This document shows positions 46,001 through 54,166 of a stretch of DNA of 64,000 nucleotides, piece by piece. Within the stretch, counting starts at the first letter, position 1; each line of letters begins with the position of its first letter. The notes below the pieces were generated by a model that saw nothing but the letters and a program-made list of their open reading frames with translations, was not told the DNA's origin and ran no database searches. A program made the translations under genes and the position numbers. The stretch is from positions 1 to 64,000 of the forward strand of contig JAKQOH010000197.1 in assembly GCA_029565415.1 (NCBI GenBank), written 5' to 3'. Origin of the DNA: Candidatus Rifleibacteriota bacterium. GTDB taxonomy: Bacteria > Riflebacteria > Ozemobacteria > Ozemobacterales > Ozemobacteraceae.

Positions 46001-46175
46001 CTCGACCGGGCCAGGCTCGGAGATGCGCGTCGGCATGGCGATCGCCGTCATCGGCGGCCTGATCACCTCGACGGCCCTGACCCTGCTGTTCGTGCCCGTC
46101 ATCTACGAACTGCTCGAGGACATCTGCGCCTGGTTCGGTATCAAGGCCTTCGCCGAGGTCCCCCGGAATGAATGA
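43083..46175 (+). CDS. RND family inner-membrane efflux pump
   Basis: A 1030-residue transporter of the AcrB/CusA superfamily, HAE1-like. It has 12 helices, with the two periplasmic loops after helices 1 and 7. Proton-relay motifs are visible: [21 protein letters not shown] with the Asp pair in helix 4, and [19 protein letters not shown] in helix 10. The cluster order TetR, TolC, adaptor, pump suggests drug or solvent export; the metal-binding Met/Glu signature of CusA-type pumps is not obvious. Overlaps both neighbours by 4-8 nt. Confidence 0.96.
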   Translation: MILADTAIRRPVTTIMAFLAVALFGALCYRDLGVDEFPEVEFPTVTVTCVYRGASPETLESKVVDKIEEQIAALSGIESVKSVCAENVARVIAEFKLDRSIDVAVQDVRDKVAGIRSELPEAMESPVIEKFDTGAVPILALTISGPLSVGELSKYAKDVVKNRLQSVSGVGAIKEMGVREREIKIWIDNDRLNAHGLTAAEVVQAVRSKNIEIPAGKIEDDRREFVVKTMGELADVESFRSLTIATIEGTRITLGEVAQVEDAIEDERSVGLVDGRPIVGMQIQKQSGANAVKTAQLVKKAIEELSQSAPKGVSISIPMDTTPFTEESIHATMVDIVVGGILAVLIILVFLRNLRSTLISALAIPTSLLAAFVIMRVLGLSLNMMTTMALSLSIGLLIDDAIVVIENIYRHLRLGKSADTAAGEATEEIGLAVTATTFSLVAVFLPVALMSGIVGRFLYHFGITVTATVLVSLVVSFTLTPMLAARYLESEEHENRVARFFGHMLDLLDEAYRRLLGLVLSHRPLILAAGAGVIALIAALAGQLNFEFKPQVDKNLFLVNFRTPIGTSLEGSKRITKLVESQITAPIRQYILTSMATVATDPLEDPTKCSITVTLIPRARRPDVSQTVLMDQVRKIVNTIPGIERRSVEEHDPMAAGMGMANQQITYSLLGPDMTVLGDLADKLSSWMKQAGGFVDVADTREPGKPELRVQLQRDRMELLGVNVGALATTLNLLVGGQQAVSQFKEEGKQYDVKMRLMKAFRESPETLPNLMVRTIDGQRTVPLANVTELSVSPGAATINRFNRAREVRIGCNLEGKSQGTAMGEFAAEAGKLFPPGYRGQFQGLSKTSEETVGNMAFAAIIAAILVYMLLASQFENFLHPLSIMTSVPLGLVGAIGALILTQARVDIMTMIGFLMLMGLVVKNGILLVEFINQQRRSGMSRREAIMTAGPIRLRPILMTSACMIGGMIPPAISTGPGSEMRVGMAIAVIGGLITSTALTLLFVPVIYELLEDICAWFGIKAFAEVPRNE

Positions 46176-47388
46176 ACCGAACACGTCTTCCTCGGCTAAC
46201 CGGACGCAGACAGCCTGGCGCGGGCTGCCGGCCGGGATCTGGGCGATGGGCTTCGCCTCGCTGTTCATGGATATGTCGTCGGAGCTGATCCACAGCCTTC
46301 TGCCGGCGTTCATGGTCACCACCCTCGGAGCCTCGATGGTCACGGTTGGCGTCATCGAGGGTATCGCCGAGGCTACCGCCTCGATCATGAAGGTGTTCTC
46401 CGGTGCTCTCAGCGATTATCTCGGGAAGCGCAAGTTCCTGATGGTGCTCGGATACAGCCTCGCCGCCTTCACCAAGCCGGTGTTCCCGCTCGCGAACGCC
46501 ATCGGCTGGGTATTCGCAGCCCGGTTCATCGACCGTGTGGGGAAAGGCATCCGCGGCGCGCCCCGCGACGCCCTGGTCGCCGATATCACGCCACAGCCGC
46601 AGCGCGGCGCCGCCTATGGCCTCCGGCAGGCTCTCGACTCGGTCGGGGCGTTCCTCGGCCCTCTGCTCGCCGTTCTGTTGATGATGCGACTTTCCAACGA
46701 TATCCGGACGGCCATGTGGATCGCGGTGATCCCGGCGTTCGTCTGCGTGGCACTGCTGGTCGTCTGGGTGCGCGAACCCGACCGATCGGCGGAACACACG
46801 CAGACACGGAATCCGTTCCGTCTCGCGGATGTCAGGCTGCTTCCCGCCTCCTACTGGTTCGTCGTCCTGCTCGGGGCGGTGATGACCCTCGCCCGGTTCA
46901 GCGAAGCGTTTCTGGTGCTGCGCGCCCAGGATGCCGGCCTCGCCCTGGGGCTCGCGCCGGTCGTGATGGTCGTGATGAACGTGTTCTATGCCGGTGCGGC
47001 CTGGCCTGCGGGCATCGCCGCCGATCGGTTCAGCCGGCGGTCCCTGCTGCTGCTCGGGCTGGGTTTTCTCATCGTCGCGGATCTCGTCCTCGCCGCCGCG
47101 GCATCACCGCTCGCCGTGCTGGCCGGGCTGTGGGGGCTTCATATGGCATTCACGCAGGGCCTGTTGTCGAAACTCGTCGCCGACACGGCTCCGGCAAAGC
47201 TGCTCGGCACGGCTTTCGGCCTCTTCAACCTGGTGAGCGGCCTCGCCCTGCTGCTGGCCAGCGTCATCGCCGGTTCTCTCTGGAACGCCATCGGGCCTTC
47301 GGCCACGTTTTTTGCCGGAGCCGTTTTCACGGCTATCGCCGCTACCGGCCTCGCCTTCGCCCCCCCTTCCCGGAAACCTGTGCCTTGA
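46168..47388 (+). CDS. Major facilitator superfamily transporter
   Basis: A 406-residue MFS protein with about 12 helices. It resembles the subgroup with FIDRVGKGIRGAPRDALVAD after helix 4 and GLRQALDSVGAFLGPLLAV in helix 5, often annotated as multidrug exporters. It starts inside the end of the RND gene (ATGAATGA, 8-nt overlap) and is therefore part of the same operon, adding a second, single-component exporter to the tripartite pump. Confidence 0.92.
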   Translation: MNEPNTSSSANRTQTAWRGLPAGIWAMGFASLFMDMSSELIHSLLPAFMVTTLGASMVTVGVIEGIAEATASIMKVFSGALSDYLGKRKFLMVLGYSLAAFTKPVFPLANAIGWVFAARFIDRVGKGIRGAPRDALVADITPQPQRGAAYGLRQALDSVGAFLGPLLAVLLMMRLSNDIRTAMWIAVIPAFVCVALLVVWVREPDRSAEHTQTRNPFRLADVRLLPASYWFVVLLGAVMTLARFSEAFLVLRAQDAGLALGLAPVVMVVMNVFYAGAAWPAGIAADRFSRRSLLLLGLGFLIVADLVLAAAASPLAVLAGLWGLHMAFTQGLLSKLVADTAPAKLLGTAFGLFNLVSGLALLLASVIAGSLWNAIGPSATFFAGAVFTAIAATGLAFAPPSRKPVP

Positions 47389-47445
47389 CATCGTCTCCAA
47401 AATTCCCATCGTTTTCCGTAGAGGGCAGAGAGGAGATGAGAGGCC

Positions 47446-47634
47446 ATGTTCAAATTCGAGTTGACCGAGGAGAATGTCGCCCTGCTGAAATCCCTGCTCA
47501 CCAGAGAGATCGCCGACACCCGGGTCGAAATCTACCACTGCCGCAACGCGTCCGAGTTCCAGTCCTGCCTCAAAGCCCGTGAAACTGAGCTCCACGAGCT
47601 CCTCGAGCGTCTTATGAGGCTGTTCCCGACCTGA
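47446..47634 (+). CDS. Small helical protein of 62 residues
   Basis: A short, well-behaved protein with two helices. It is acidic/leucine-rich at the start (FKFELTEENVALLKSLL), followed by DTRVEIYHCRNASEFQSCLK with two Cys and an ELHELLERLMRL coiled-coil-like end. GAGGAGATGAGAGG precedes the ATG. It lies between the MFS gene and a strong terminator. Function unknown; possibly a regulator or dimeric adaptor. Confidence 0.65.
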   Translation: MFKFELTEENVALLKSLLTREIADTRVEIYHCRNASEFQSCLKARETELHELLERLMRLFPT

Positions 47635-47996
47635 TCGCCAACGTCTTGACGTCCCCGTTCCGATCGGAAGGTTCCCCGATACAACAAATGATCTGCAGAG
47701 GCCCATCGCAACTCCGGCATCACCTACCGGAGTTTTTTTGTTTTCCGGGGAAAAAAAAGCCCAGGTGAGCCCCCGTCCCACTCTCACGCCCTCGGAAGGC
47801 TCTGCCGGTTCAGCCGGGCCATCTCATCGGCATGACCGGCCAGTCCCAGCCTCCGAATCTGCAGGATGCAGGCACGTCGATCCGAGCGGAGGAAAAACCG
47901 ATCCCTCTCGATATGAGGTTGTGGGATACCACCGCCTGGCAGGAAATTCGTTCCCCGGGAATAGCGAAGATTCCCTGGATATGGTTTATTGGGAAC
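47635..47996. other. Intergenic region before the HD-domain gene
   Basis: About 360 bp. The left half holds the terminator of the efflux operon (47710-47739). The right half could in principle extend the dNTPase upstream in frame (to ATG 47832), but its translation is not family-like. I see no riboswitch or small RNA motif. Confidence 0.5.
47710..47739 (+). terminator. Terminator of the efflux operon
   Basis: AACTCCGG (47710-47717) and CCGGAGTT (47727-47734) form an 8-bp stem with a 9-nt loop, running straight into seven T. A textbook intrinsic terminator. Confidence 0.85.
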
Positions 47997-49106
47997 ATGA
48001 AGAATCAGATTTCCCCCGAAAAACTCCGTGAACGCCGGTTTCCCCGGGAAGAAGACCTGCGCGGCCCGTTCCTGCGCGACCAGACTGCGATCATCCACTC
48101 GCTGCCGTTCCGGCGGCTCAAGCACAAGACCCAGGTGTTCTCGGCCCCCGAGAATGATCATATCTGCACCCGTATGGAACACGTGATGCACGTGGCGACG
48201 ATCGCCGTCTCGATCGTGCGCGGCCTCAACCGGCTCGGCTGGGAGTTGAACGAAGAGGCGGCCTTCGCGATCGGCATCGGCCACGACCTGGGCCACCCGC
48301 CATTCGGACATGTCGGAGAACATGCCCTGGATGCGATCCTGAAACAGTACGGCGCGGCGTTCATGCATGAGATCAACGGATTGCGGGTCGTCGACATGCT
48401 CGCGAACGACGGTCGGGGCCTCAATCTTACCTTCGCCGTACGGGACGGCATCGTCTGCCACAACGGCGAGAAGTTCGAACCCAGCCTCGTCCCTGCCGAA
48501 ACGGCAAATATACCAGACGATATTCATGACCGGAACGCCCGTCCGTCGACCTGGGAAGGCTGCATCGTGAGGTTCTCGGACAAGATCGCCTATCTGGGTC
48601 GAGATATAGAAGACGGCATAGATGCCGGTCTGATCTCGGAGAAAGACGTCCCAGAGCTGGTCAGGAGGGAACTCGGCAGCCGCAACGGCGAGATCATCAA
48701 CACGCTCGTGGTCGACCTGATCGCCTCTTCCAGCGACAGCGGCGCGATCCGGTTCTCCCCCGAACGATTCGCCATCATCAACGAACTGCGCCGGTTCAAC
48801 TATGAACGGATCTACTTCCATTCGCGGCTTCAGGACTACGGCCGATATATTTCCGAGATCGTGCGCCGCCTCTTTGCGCATCTCCACGAACTGGCCGTGC
48901 GCCTGCAGAAGGAGCCCGAAGCATACCGGTCCTGGACGCTTCCGCTGGACAAGGCGTTCGGCGAGTATCTCGTCCGCATGGAAAGCGCCTATAGACGCGA
49001 AAATGCTGGCCCGGAGCGGAAAGCAGCCGACTATCTCTCCGGCATGACCGACGAGTTCGCGCTCTCCTGCATCCGTCAGATCACCTTCCCGCCCCCGATC
49101 TGCTGA
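47997..49106 (+). CDS. HD-domain deoxynucleoside triphosphate triphosphohydrolase (dGTPase-like)
   Basis: A 369-residue HD-superfamily protein with the dGTPase layout. It has FLRDQTAIIHSLPFRRLKHK and QVFSAPENDHICTRMEHVMHV (first metal His), IGIGHDLGHPPFGHVGE with the HD pair, IVCHNGEK and FSDKIAYLGRDIEDGIDAGL with the last Asp. Members hydrolyse dGTP/dNTP to the nucleoside and triphosphate; the exact nucleotide preference is not readable. The start MKNQISPEKLRERRF was chosen because family similarity begins there; in-frame upstream ATGs (47832, 47913) would add unrelated sequence. Four small AT-rich patches. Confidence 0.9.
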   Translation: MKNQISPEKLRERRFPREEDLRGPFLRDQTAIIHSLPFRRLKHKTQVFSAPENDHICTRMEHVMHVATIAVSIVRGLNRLGWELNEEAAFAIGIGHDLGHPPFGHVGEHALDAILKQYGAAFMHEINGLRVVDMLANDGRGLNLTFAVRDGIVCHNGEKFEPSLVPAETANIPDDIHDRNARPSTWEGCIVRFSDKIAYLGRDIEDGIDAGLISEKDVPELVRRELGSRNGEIINTLVVDLIASSSDSGAIRFSPERFAIINELRRFNYERIYFHSRLQDYGRYISEIVRRLFAHLHELAVRLQKEPEAYRSWTLPLDKAFGEYLVRMESAYRRENAGPERKAADYLSGMTDEFALSCIRQITFPPPIC

Positions 49107-49122
49107 TCAGAAGCGTTTCCGG

Positions 49123-49977
49123 CTAGCGCACCGGGGCGGAAGCGACCAGGCCCGCGGCGGAGACGGCTTCGAGGACCTCGGCGGCGGCGGCATCCGAAAT
49201 GCTCGCGACGTCGGAGCGGCCGACCGTGTATTTCTGCATGCGCGCGATCACCCGTTCCCAGGATTCCCGGGTGCGGGACTTCTCGTTCGTGGTCCGCTGC
49301 CGGTCGTGGCACCCGATACAGTACCGGTCGATCGCATCGACCGTTGATGCCGCCATGGCTGACTGTGTCGGCGGAACCGGTGCCGCCGCCGTCGCGAGAA
49401 CCGCTGCAAGCGCCCCGCGGGTTTCCTCCCGGTCGCAGGCTCCGGCCCAGGCCATGGGCTCGACGATCGCGATCCACCGGGGGATGGCTCGCCGGCCGAG
49501 CCCCTCGACGGCCGTGTCGCGATCATGGCAGGAAATGCAGATCCGGTTGAATGCCGCCTGATCGGGGCGTTCGACGACCTCAGACGGCGTCAGAGACTGC
49601 CAGGCCCGGGCGCACTGGGCATACGGAACGATCATGCCGAACGCCACGAGCGGAAACAAGATGGTCAGAGCATATCCGATTGCGATCATGCGCTTGGGGG
49701 AGAACAGGATGTTTCGGCGCGAAAGGAATTTGGCTGCGAACAACAAAAACGTCACGGCCCCAACCACAAGGTGCACGCGAGACGGGGACCGCAGCGGAAC
49801 CTGATAATGGACGGCCCGTGCAATCATGCCCGCCAGAAGCAACAGCGCGGGAATGGCTGCCAGCCTCCCGCCCCAGCGATGAAGAGGACTCGCAGGCCGC
49901 CACCATTTGATCATCCCGAGACAAACGGCGCTGCATCCGAGGATTCCGCCCAGCCAGACGCCCAGCGTTGGTTCCAT
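49123..49977 (-). CDS. Membrane-anchored diheme cytochrome c-like protein
   Basis: A 284-residue protein. Four hydrophobic helices in the first 120 residues are followed by a soluble domain with two c-type heme motifs, CISCH (about 145-149) and CIGCH (about 220-224), each in a DQAAFNRICISCHDRD / VDAIDRYCIGCHDRQ context typical of quinol-linked small cytochromes. It probably shuttles electrons at the periplasmic face. GAGGCGGAAGA precedes the start. It converges on the dNTPase gene with a 16-bp gap. Confidence 0.86.
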   Translation of the reverse strand: MEPTLGVWLGGILGCSAVCLGMIKWWRPASPLHRWGGRLAAIPALLLLAGMIARAVHYQVPLRSPSRVHLVVGAVTFLLFAAKFLSRRNILFSPKRMIAIGYALTILFPLVAFGMIVPYAQCARAWQSLTPSEVVERPDQAAFNRICISCHDRDTAVEGLGRRAIPRWIAIVEPMAWAGACDREETRGALAAVLATAAAPVPPTQSAMAASTVDAIDRYCIGCHDRQRTTNEKSRTRESWERVIARMQKYTVGRSDVASISDAAAAEVLEAVSAAGLVASAPVR

Positions 49978-50027
49978 TCTTCCGCCTCTTTTCGTGTGTT
50001 GATGGATGAACCCGACAGGTCCGGTTC

Positions 50028-50069
50028 AAAAATGAACGGCGTGGAATGCCGAAGCCGTTCCACGCCGTT
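50028..50069 (-). terminator. Rubrerythrin gene terminator
   Basis: AACGGCGTGGAA (50035-50046) and TTCCACGCCGTT (50058-50069) form a perfect 12-bp stem. On the minus strand it is followed by a run of five T (50028-50032). Confidence 0.85.
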
Positions 50070-50083
50070 CCGGGTGAACGAGA

Positions 50084-50764
50084 TCAGTCGACCTTTTCGA
50101 ACTTTTCCTTCGGGGAAAGGCAGACAGGGCATTTATCCGTAGGCGAAACATTGGTGGTGTAGCCGCAGACCATGCAGACGAAAAACTCTTTCTTGGCAGC
50201 CTTGGAGGCATCGAGATTCGCGAGGGCATCGGCATACATCGAGGCATGATCGCCTTCGACCTTGCCTGCGCCGCCGAACAGGATGACGGCCATGTCCTGC
50301 TTCTCTGCTTCAGCCGCGGCCTTGAACTCGGGATACATGGTCTCGTTTTCATGCTTTTCACCAGCCATCGCCGCTTCGAGATTCTCTTTCGTCGATTTCA
50401 CGACGGGCGTCTCGAGCTTGGGCTCGGCCTTGCCACCCTGCTTCTCGATCTCGGTCTTGAGGTTGGCCGCATGGACGCCTTCGGCCTTCGCAGCAGCGCG
50501 GAACAGACTGCCGACAGCGAGAAATCCCTCTTCGTCAGCCTTCTTCGCGAACTCGGCATACTTCGCCTGCGCATTGGACTCGCCATTGAACGCGGTCAAC
50601 ATGTTTTCCAGCGTTTTGCCGGGTACAGGAACCGCATCGGGAGCCAAGGAAGCGACGGCAGGCTCCTGTACGGCAGCGGGGGCCACGGGAGCGGCATCCT
50701 GCGCAAAAGCGAACCCACACAGCACCAGAGAGATGAGAATAACGGAAACTATTGTACGAATCAT
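50084..50764 (-). CDS. Exported rubrerythrin-family protein
   Basis: A 226-residue protein with a clear signal peptide (residues 1-21, FAFAQ). The diiron four-helix domain has EKxxH-type ligands (NGESNAQAKYAEFAKKADEE, AAAKAEGVHAANL, EKHENETMYPEFKAAAEAE, KVEGDHASMY). It ends in a rubredoxin-like knuckle with two CxxC pairs (CMVCGY, CPVCLS). Rubrerythrins normally reduce peroxide in the cytoplasm with electrons from rubredoxin; an exported one implies peroxide defence or iron handling in the periplasm. GAGGAGGAAACA precedes the start. The gene is divergent from the Rrf2 operon. Confidence 0.92.
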   Translation of the reverse strand: MIRTIVSVILISLVLCGFAFAQDAAPVAPAAVQEPAVASLAPDAVPVPGKTLENMLTAFNGESNAQAKYAEFAKKADEEGFLAVGSLFRAAAKAEGVHAANLKTEIEKQGGKAEPKLETPVVKSTKENLEAAMAGEKHENETMYPEFKAAAEAEKQDMAVILFGGAGKVEGDHASMYADALANLDASKAAKKEFFVCMVCGYTTNVSPTDKCPVCLSPKEKFEKVD

Positions 50765-51091
50765 TGTTTCCTCCTCAAAAGATGTCAGATCTTGTATGGG
50801 GGACGATATCCCCTCCCCTCCCACCGTGTCAAGGGATCCCCGTTGGGAACCCCCAGCTCCGCCTTCCCCTTGGTCGCCATCGCCGGCACTCTCCCTGCAC
50901 ACTCGGGGAAATTCTGTGCCGCGAGCTCTTGCAGCCATCCGCAGATTTGACGAGGTTCACCTCCGGAATACCCCGCGATCCTCGCTCCGATGCCCCTCAA
51001 AGCCCCGTCTCCACCCGGCAGGAAAATTCCCATTGACACCTTCAGCTTATTCTAGTATTCTAATACCACAATAAAACAAAGGATGCGCGGA
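50765..51091. other. Divergent intergenic region between rubrerythrin and Rrf2 genes
   Basis: About 330 bp without a gene. It contains the Rrf2 promoter and dyad at its right end (51033-51066). A CCGCAGAT fragment near 50939 resembles the intergenic repeat at 2713-2789. I see no convincing promoter for the rubrerythrin gene. Confidence 0.55.
51033..51066 (+). promoter_or_regulatory. Rrf2 operon promoter with overlapping dyad
   Basis: TTGACA (51033-51038), 17 bp, TATTCT (51056-51061): a near-consensus sigma-70 type promoter. The perfect dyad GTATT-CT-AATAC (51055-51066) covers the -10 box, the expected place for an autoregulating Rrf2 repressor. Confidence 0.75.
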
Positions 51092-51529
51092 ATGGCTGAA
51101 ATCGTGAAATTCTCGGATGCGGTGGTTCTGGGATTCCATGCGATGATCGATCTTGCCGAACATCCCGGGCATGAAGTCCCTCTTCATGATATCGCCGTTC
51201 GGCTGCGGGTTTCGGAAGCGCATCTTTCGAAAGTTCTCCAGCGCCTCCGCAAGGTCGGCCTCGTCCAGGCCAGCCGGGGGCCGAGCGGCGGATATCGGCT
51301 CGCCCACCCCCCCGCCGGGATCACCTTCGCATGTATATTTGAAGCTATTGATGGTCCCATCCAGCCCCAATTCTGTCTCTTCGGCACTCCCGTCTGCACG
51401 AATCCCTCGTGCTGGATGGGAAGTTTCATCGGACAGATCAATCAGCAGGTCAAGAACTTCCTCGAACAGACCACGCTCGCCGACCTTCCGATCCGGGGCT
51501 TTCACCCTCTCGGCCAGCATGCCGCCTGA
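51092..51529 (+). CDS. Rrf2-family Fe-S transcriptional regulator
   Basis: A 145-residue winged-helix protein of the Rrf2 family (IscR/NsrR/RsrR relatives). The DNA-recognition part is VPLHDIAVRLRVSEAHLSKVL and the wing SRGPSGGYRLA. Three cysteines (C95, C102, C107; spacing 6 and 4) can ligate an Fe-S cluster, a spacing unlike the usual IscR or NsrR pattern. The start at 51092 has AAGG well spaced. It heads a cluster including Hcp, so nitrosative or redox sensing is likely (inference from family and context). Confidence 0.93.
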   Translation: MAEIVKFSDAVVLGFHAMIDLAEHPGHEVPLHDIAVRLRVSEAHLSKVLQRLRKVGLVQASRGPSGGYRLAHPPAGITFACIFEAIDGPIQPQFCLFGTPVCTNPSCWMGSFIGQINQQVKNFLEQTTLADLPIRGFHPLGQHAA

Positions 51530-51550
51530 CGTCAGCAAAGGAGCGACACC

Positions 51551-52306
51551 ATGAAACGCAAGATCATCAGGATCGACGAGTCGAAGTGCAACGGCTGCGG
51601 CCTCTGCATTCCCGGATGTCACGAAGGCGCCCTCCAGATCGTCGACGGAAAGGCCAAGCTCGTGGCCGACGTGTACTGTGACGGTCTCGGAGCCTGTCTC
51701 GGCGAGTGTCCCCAGGGGGCTCTCACGATCGAGGAGCGTGAGGCGGTCGAGTTCGACCAGACGGTTGTCGACCAGCGGCTGACGGCTCTCAAAGCCCAGA
51801 AGGCCGGCGGATGTCCCTCCCAGGCGCACGGTCATGCCCACGGCGGCGGCTGCCCGGGAAGCGCCCTTCGACAGATGCAGCGCCCGGCGCCGTCTGTTCC
51901 GGCCGATGCGGCGAGCGGTTCGATCCAGTCCCAGCTCGGTCAATGGCCCGTCCAGTTGATGCTCGTCCCTCCCGCGGCCCCCTTCCTGCAAGAGGCCGAC
52001 ATTCTCCTCTGCGCGGACTGCGCCCCGTTTGCCCTGCCCGACTTCCATACGCGGTATCTGGCCGGCAGGGCGGTTCTCGTCGGCTGCCCCAAGCTCGACG
52101 ACAGCGATCATTACCTGAACAAGCTGATCGAGATGTTCAAAACTTCACGACCGAAGCGTGTCACCGTGCTGCGCATGGAAGTCCCCTGCTGCGGCGGGCT
52201 GGCCTGGCTGGCCGAAGAGGCCCGCCGCGCCTCGGAACTTGACTTCCCGCTGGAAATCCATACCATAGGAATACAAGGGGGCGTCATCAGCAAAAAGGAC
52301 GCCTGA
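51551..52306 (+). CDS. Ferredoxin-type 4Fe-4S protein of the Hcp cluster
   Basis: A 251-residue protein. The N-terminal ferredoxin has C13-C16-C19-C23 and then C43-x5-C49-x3-C53 (CDGLGACLGECP), a variant second cluster. A histidine-rich linker (HGHAHGGGC) follows, then a C-terminal domain with CADCAPFALPDFH, VGCPKLDD and MEVPCCGGL. The C-terminal cysteines suggest another metal site. Such proteins are known neighbours of hybrid cluster protein genes and probably deliver electrons to it. AAAGGAG lies before the start; 21 nt after the Rrf2 gene. Confidence 0.88.
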   Translation: MKRKIIRIDESKCNGCGLCIPGCHEGALQIVDGKAKLVADVYCDGLGACLGECPQGALTIEEREAVEFDQTVVDQRLTALKAQKAGGCPSQAHGHAHGGGCPGSALRQMQRPAPSVPADAASGSIQSQLGQWPVQLMLVPPAAPFLQEADILLCADCAPFALPDFHTRYLAGRAVLVGCPKLDDSDHYLNKLIEMFKTSRPKRVTVLRMEVPCCGGLAWLAEEARRASELDFPLEIHTIGIQGGVISKKDA

Positions 52307-52368
52307 CGAGAGAGATCCGGTATTCCCAACCATCACCCCGTTACGAGCGCGCGGCATCTGGCTGGGCG

Positions 52369-52402
52369 TTGAGGCCGACCGCAAATATTTTACCATATAT
52401 TT
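52369..52402 (+). promoter_or_regulatory. Candidate hcp promoter region
   Basis: TTGAGG (52369-52374) with TACCAT 16 bp later (52391-52396) may be a second promoter. AAATAT (52383-52388) and ATATTT (52397-52402) form a small dyad just before the binding site. Weak evidence. Confidence 0.3.
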
Positions 52403-52417
52403 CAGGAGGAATCGATC

Positions 52418-54100
52418 ATGGGTATGTTCTGCTATCAGTGTGAACAGACGGCGCAGGGCAAGGGTTGTACGATGGCCGGCGTGTGCGGCAAGGATGCCAC
52501 CACGGCCTCCCTGCAGGATCTCCTGCTCGAAGTGACCAAGGGCATCGCGATGTATGCGCACCGGGCCCGCACGCTGGGAGCGGTCGACGCCACGATCGAC
52601 CGGAAGGTCGTCGAGAACCTGTTCACCACCGTCACGAACGTGAATTTCGATCCCGACCGCCTTTCCGGCCTCATCCACGCCGCCGTCGAGAAGCGCGCCG
52701 CCGCCCGCAAGCTGTATGAAGCTGCCTGCGCCAAGGCCGGCAAACAGCCCGAAACGCTGAGCGGCCCCGCCGCCGTCGCTCCCGCTTCCGACATCCCCGG
52801 CATGGTCGCCCAGGGCGCCCAGGTCGGCATCGAACATCGCAAGAAGCTGTTCGGCGAAGATATCACCGGCCTGATGGAACTCCTGACCTACGGTCTGAAG
52901 GGCATGGCCGCCTACGCCGACCACGCGCTCGTGCTCGGCAAGGAAGACGCGGCCGTGAACGCGTTCTTCCTCGATGCGCTGGATCTGCTGACCCACGAGA
53001 AGCAGACCGTCGACGAGCTGTTCACCTACAACATGAAGGCCGGCGAAGTGAACCTGAAGATCATGGGTCTGCTGGATGCCGCCAACACCGAGACCTACGG
53101 CCATCCCGAGCCGACCAGCATGCGCATCACCCCCGTGAAGGGCAAGTGCATCCTCGTCTCCGGCCATGACCTGAAAGACCTCTACGCGCTGCTCGAGCAG
53201 ACCGAGGGCAAGGGCATCAACATCTACACCCACGGCGAGATGCTTCCCTGCAACGCGTATCCGAAGCTGAAGAAGTTCAAGCACCTCGTCGGCAACTACG
53301 GCGGCGCCTGGCAGGATCAGGCCAAGGAGTTCGACGCCTTCCCCGGCGCGATCCTGATGACCACGAACTGCATCCAGAAGCCGCGCGACACCTACAAGGG
53401 CCGCATCTTCACCTGCGGGCTGGTCGCCTGGCCAGGCGTGAAGCACATCTCCGACCGCAACTTCGCCCCGGTCATCGAGGCCGCCCTCGCCGCCCCCGGC
53501 TTCACCGCCGACGAGCCCGAGAAGCGGATCATGATGGGCTTCGCCCGCAACGCCGTGCTCGGCGTGGCCGACAAGGTCATCGACGCCGTGAAAGCCGGCG
53601 CCATCAAGCACTTCTTCCTGATCGGCGGCTGCGACGGCGCGAAGAGCGGCCGCAACTACTACACCGACTTCGCCCAGGCCGTTCCGAACGACTGCGTGAT
53701 CCTGACCCTCGCCTGCGGCAAGTTCCGGTTCAACAAGCTGGAATACGGCACCATCGGCGGCATTCCGCGCCTGCTCGACATGGGCCAGTGCAACGACGCC
53801 TACTCGGCCATCCAGGTCGCCGTGGCGCTCTCGAAGGCGTTCAATACCGACGTGAACAGCCTGCCGCTCTCGATGGTACTCTCCTGGTACGAGCAGAAGG
53901 CCGTCTGCATCCTGCTCACCCTGCTCTCGCTGGGCATCAAGAACATCCGCCTCGGGCCGACGCTGCCGGCGTTCGTCACCCCGGCCGTCCTCAAGGTGCT
54001 CGTCGAGAAGTTCAGCATCATGCCCACCACCACCGCAGAGGCCGACCTCAAGGCCATTCTGCCCAACGCCCAGATCAAGATCGCGGCGGCCAACGCCTGA
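52418..54100 (+). CDS. hcp: Hydroxylamine reductase (hybrid cluster protein)
   Basis: A 560-residue Hcp. The N-terminal cluster is C5-x2-C8-x8-C17-x5-C23 (CYQCEQTAQGKGC), the class I arrangement of anaerobes. Hybrid-cluster ligand regions are visible: GEMLPCNAYPKL, MTTNCIQKP, RIFTCGLVAWPG, and CGKFRFNKLEYG. Hcp reduces NO or hydroxylamine and protects against nitrosative stress. AGGAGG precedes the start. It is followed by a strong terminator, so the genes downstream may be read at lower level. The gene is strongly biased towards G/C-ending codons, suggesting high expression. Confidence 0.97.
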   Translation: MGMFCYQCEQTAQGKGCTMAGVCGKDATTASLQDLLLEVTKGIAMYAHRARTLGAVDATIDRKVVENLFTTVTNVNFDPDRLSGLIHAAVEKRAAARKLYEAACAKAGKQPETLSGPAAVAPASDIPGMVAQGAQVGIEHRKKLFGEDITGLMELLTYGLKGMAAYADHALVLGKEDAAVNAFFLDALDLLTHEKQTVDELFTYNMKAGEVNLKIMGLLDAANTETYGHPEPTSMRITPVKGKCILVSGHDLKDLYALLEQTEGKGINIYTHGEMLPCNAYPKLKKFKHLVGNYGGAWQDQAKEFDAFPGAILMTTNCIQKPRDTYKGRIFTCGLVAWPGVKHISDRNFAPVIEAALAAPGFTADEPEKRIMMGFARNAVLGVADKVIDAVKAGAIKHFFLIGGCDGAKSGRNYYTDFAQAVPNDCVILTLACGKFRFNKLEYGTIGGIPRLLDMGQCNDAYSAIQVAVALSKAFNTDVNSLPLSMVLSWYEQKAVCILLTLLSLGIKNIRLGPTLPAFVTPAVLKVLVEKFSIMPTTTAEADLKAILPNAQIKIAAANA

Positions 54101-54115
54101 TCCCATGATCTCCAG

Positions 54116-54143
54116 CGGCCGGCCCCCCGGGGCCGGCCGTTTT
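54116..54143 (+). terminator. hcp terminator
   Basis: CGGCCGGCCC (54116-54125) and GGGCCGGCCG (54130-54139) form a perfect 10-bp stem with a 4-nt loop, followed by four T. Confidence 0.8.
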
Positions 54144-54166
54144 CTCTGCCCGGGAACTATATACCC

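Noticed and set aside
47741..47996. Possible riboswitch or longer N-terminus before the HD-domain gene
   Set aside because: No known riboswitch core is visible and the in-frame extension is not family-like.
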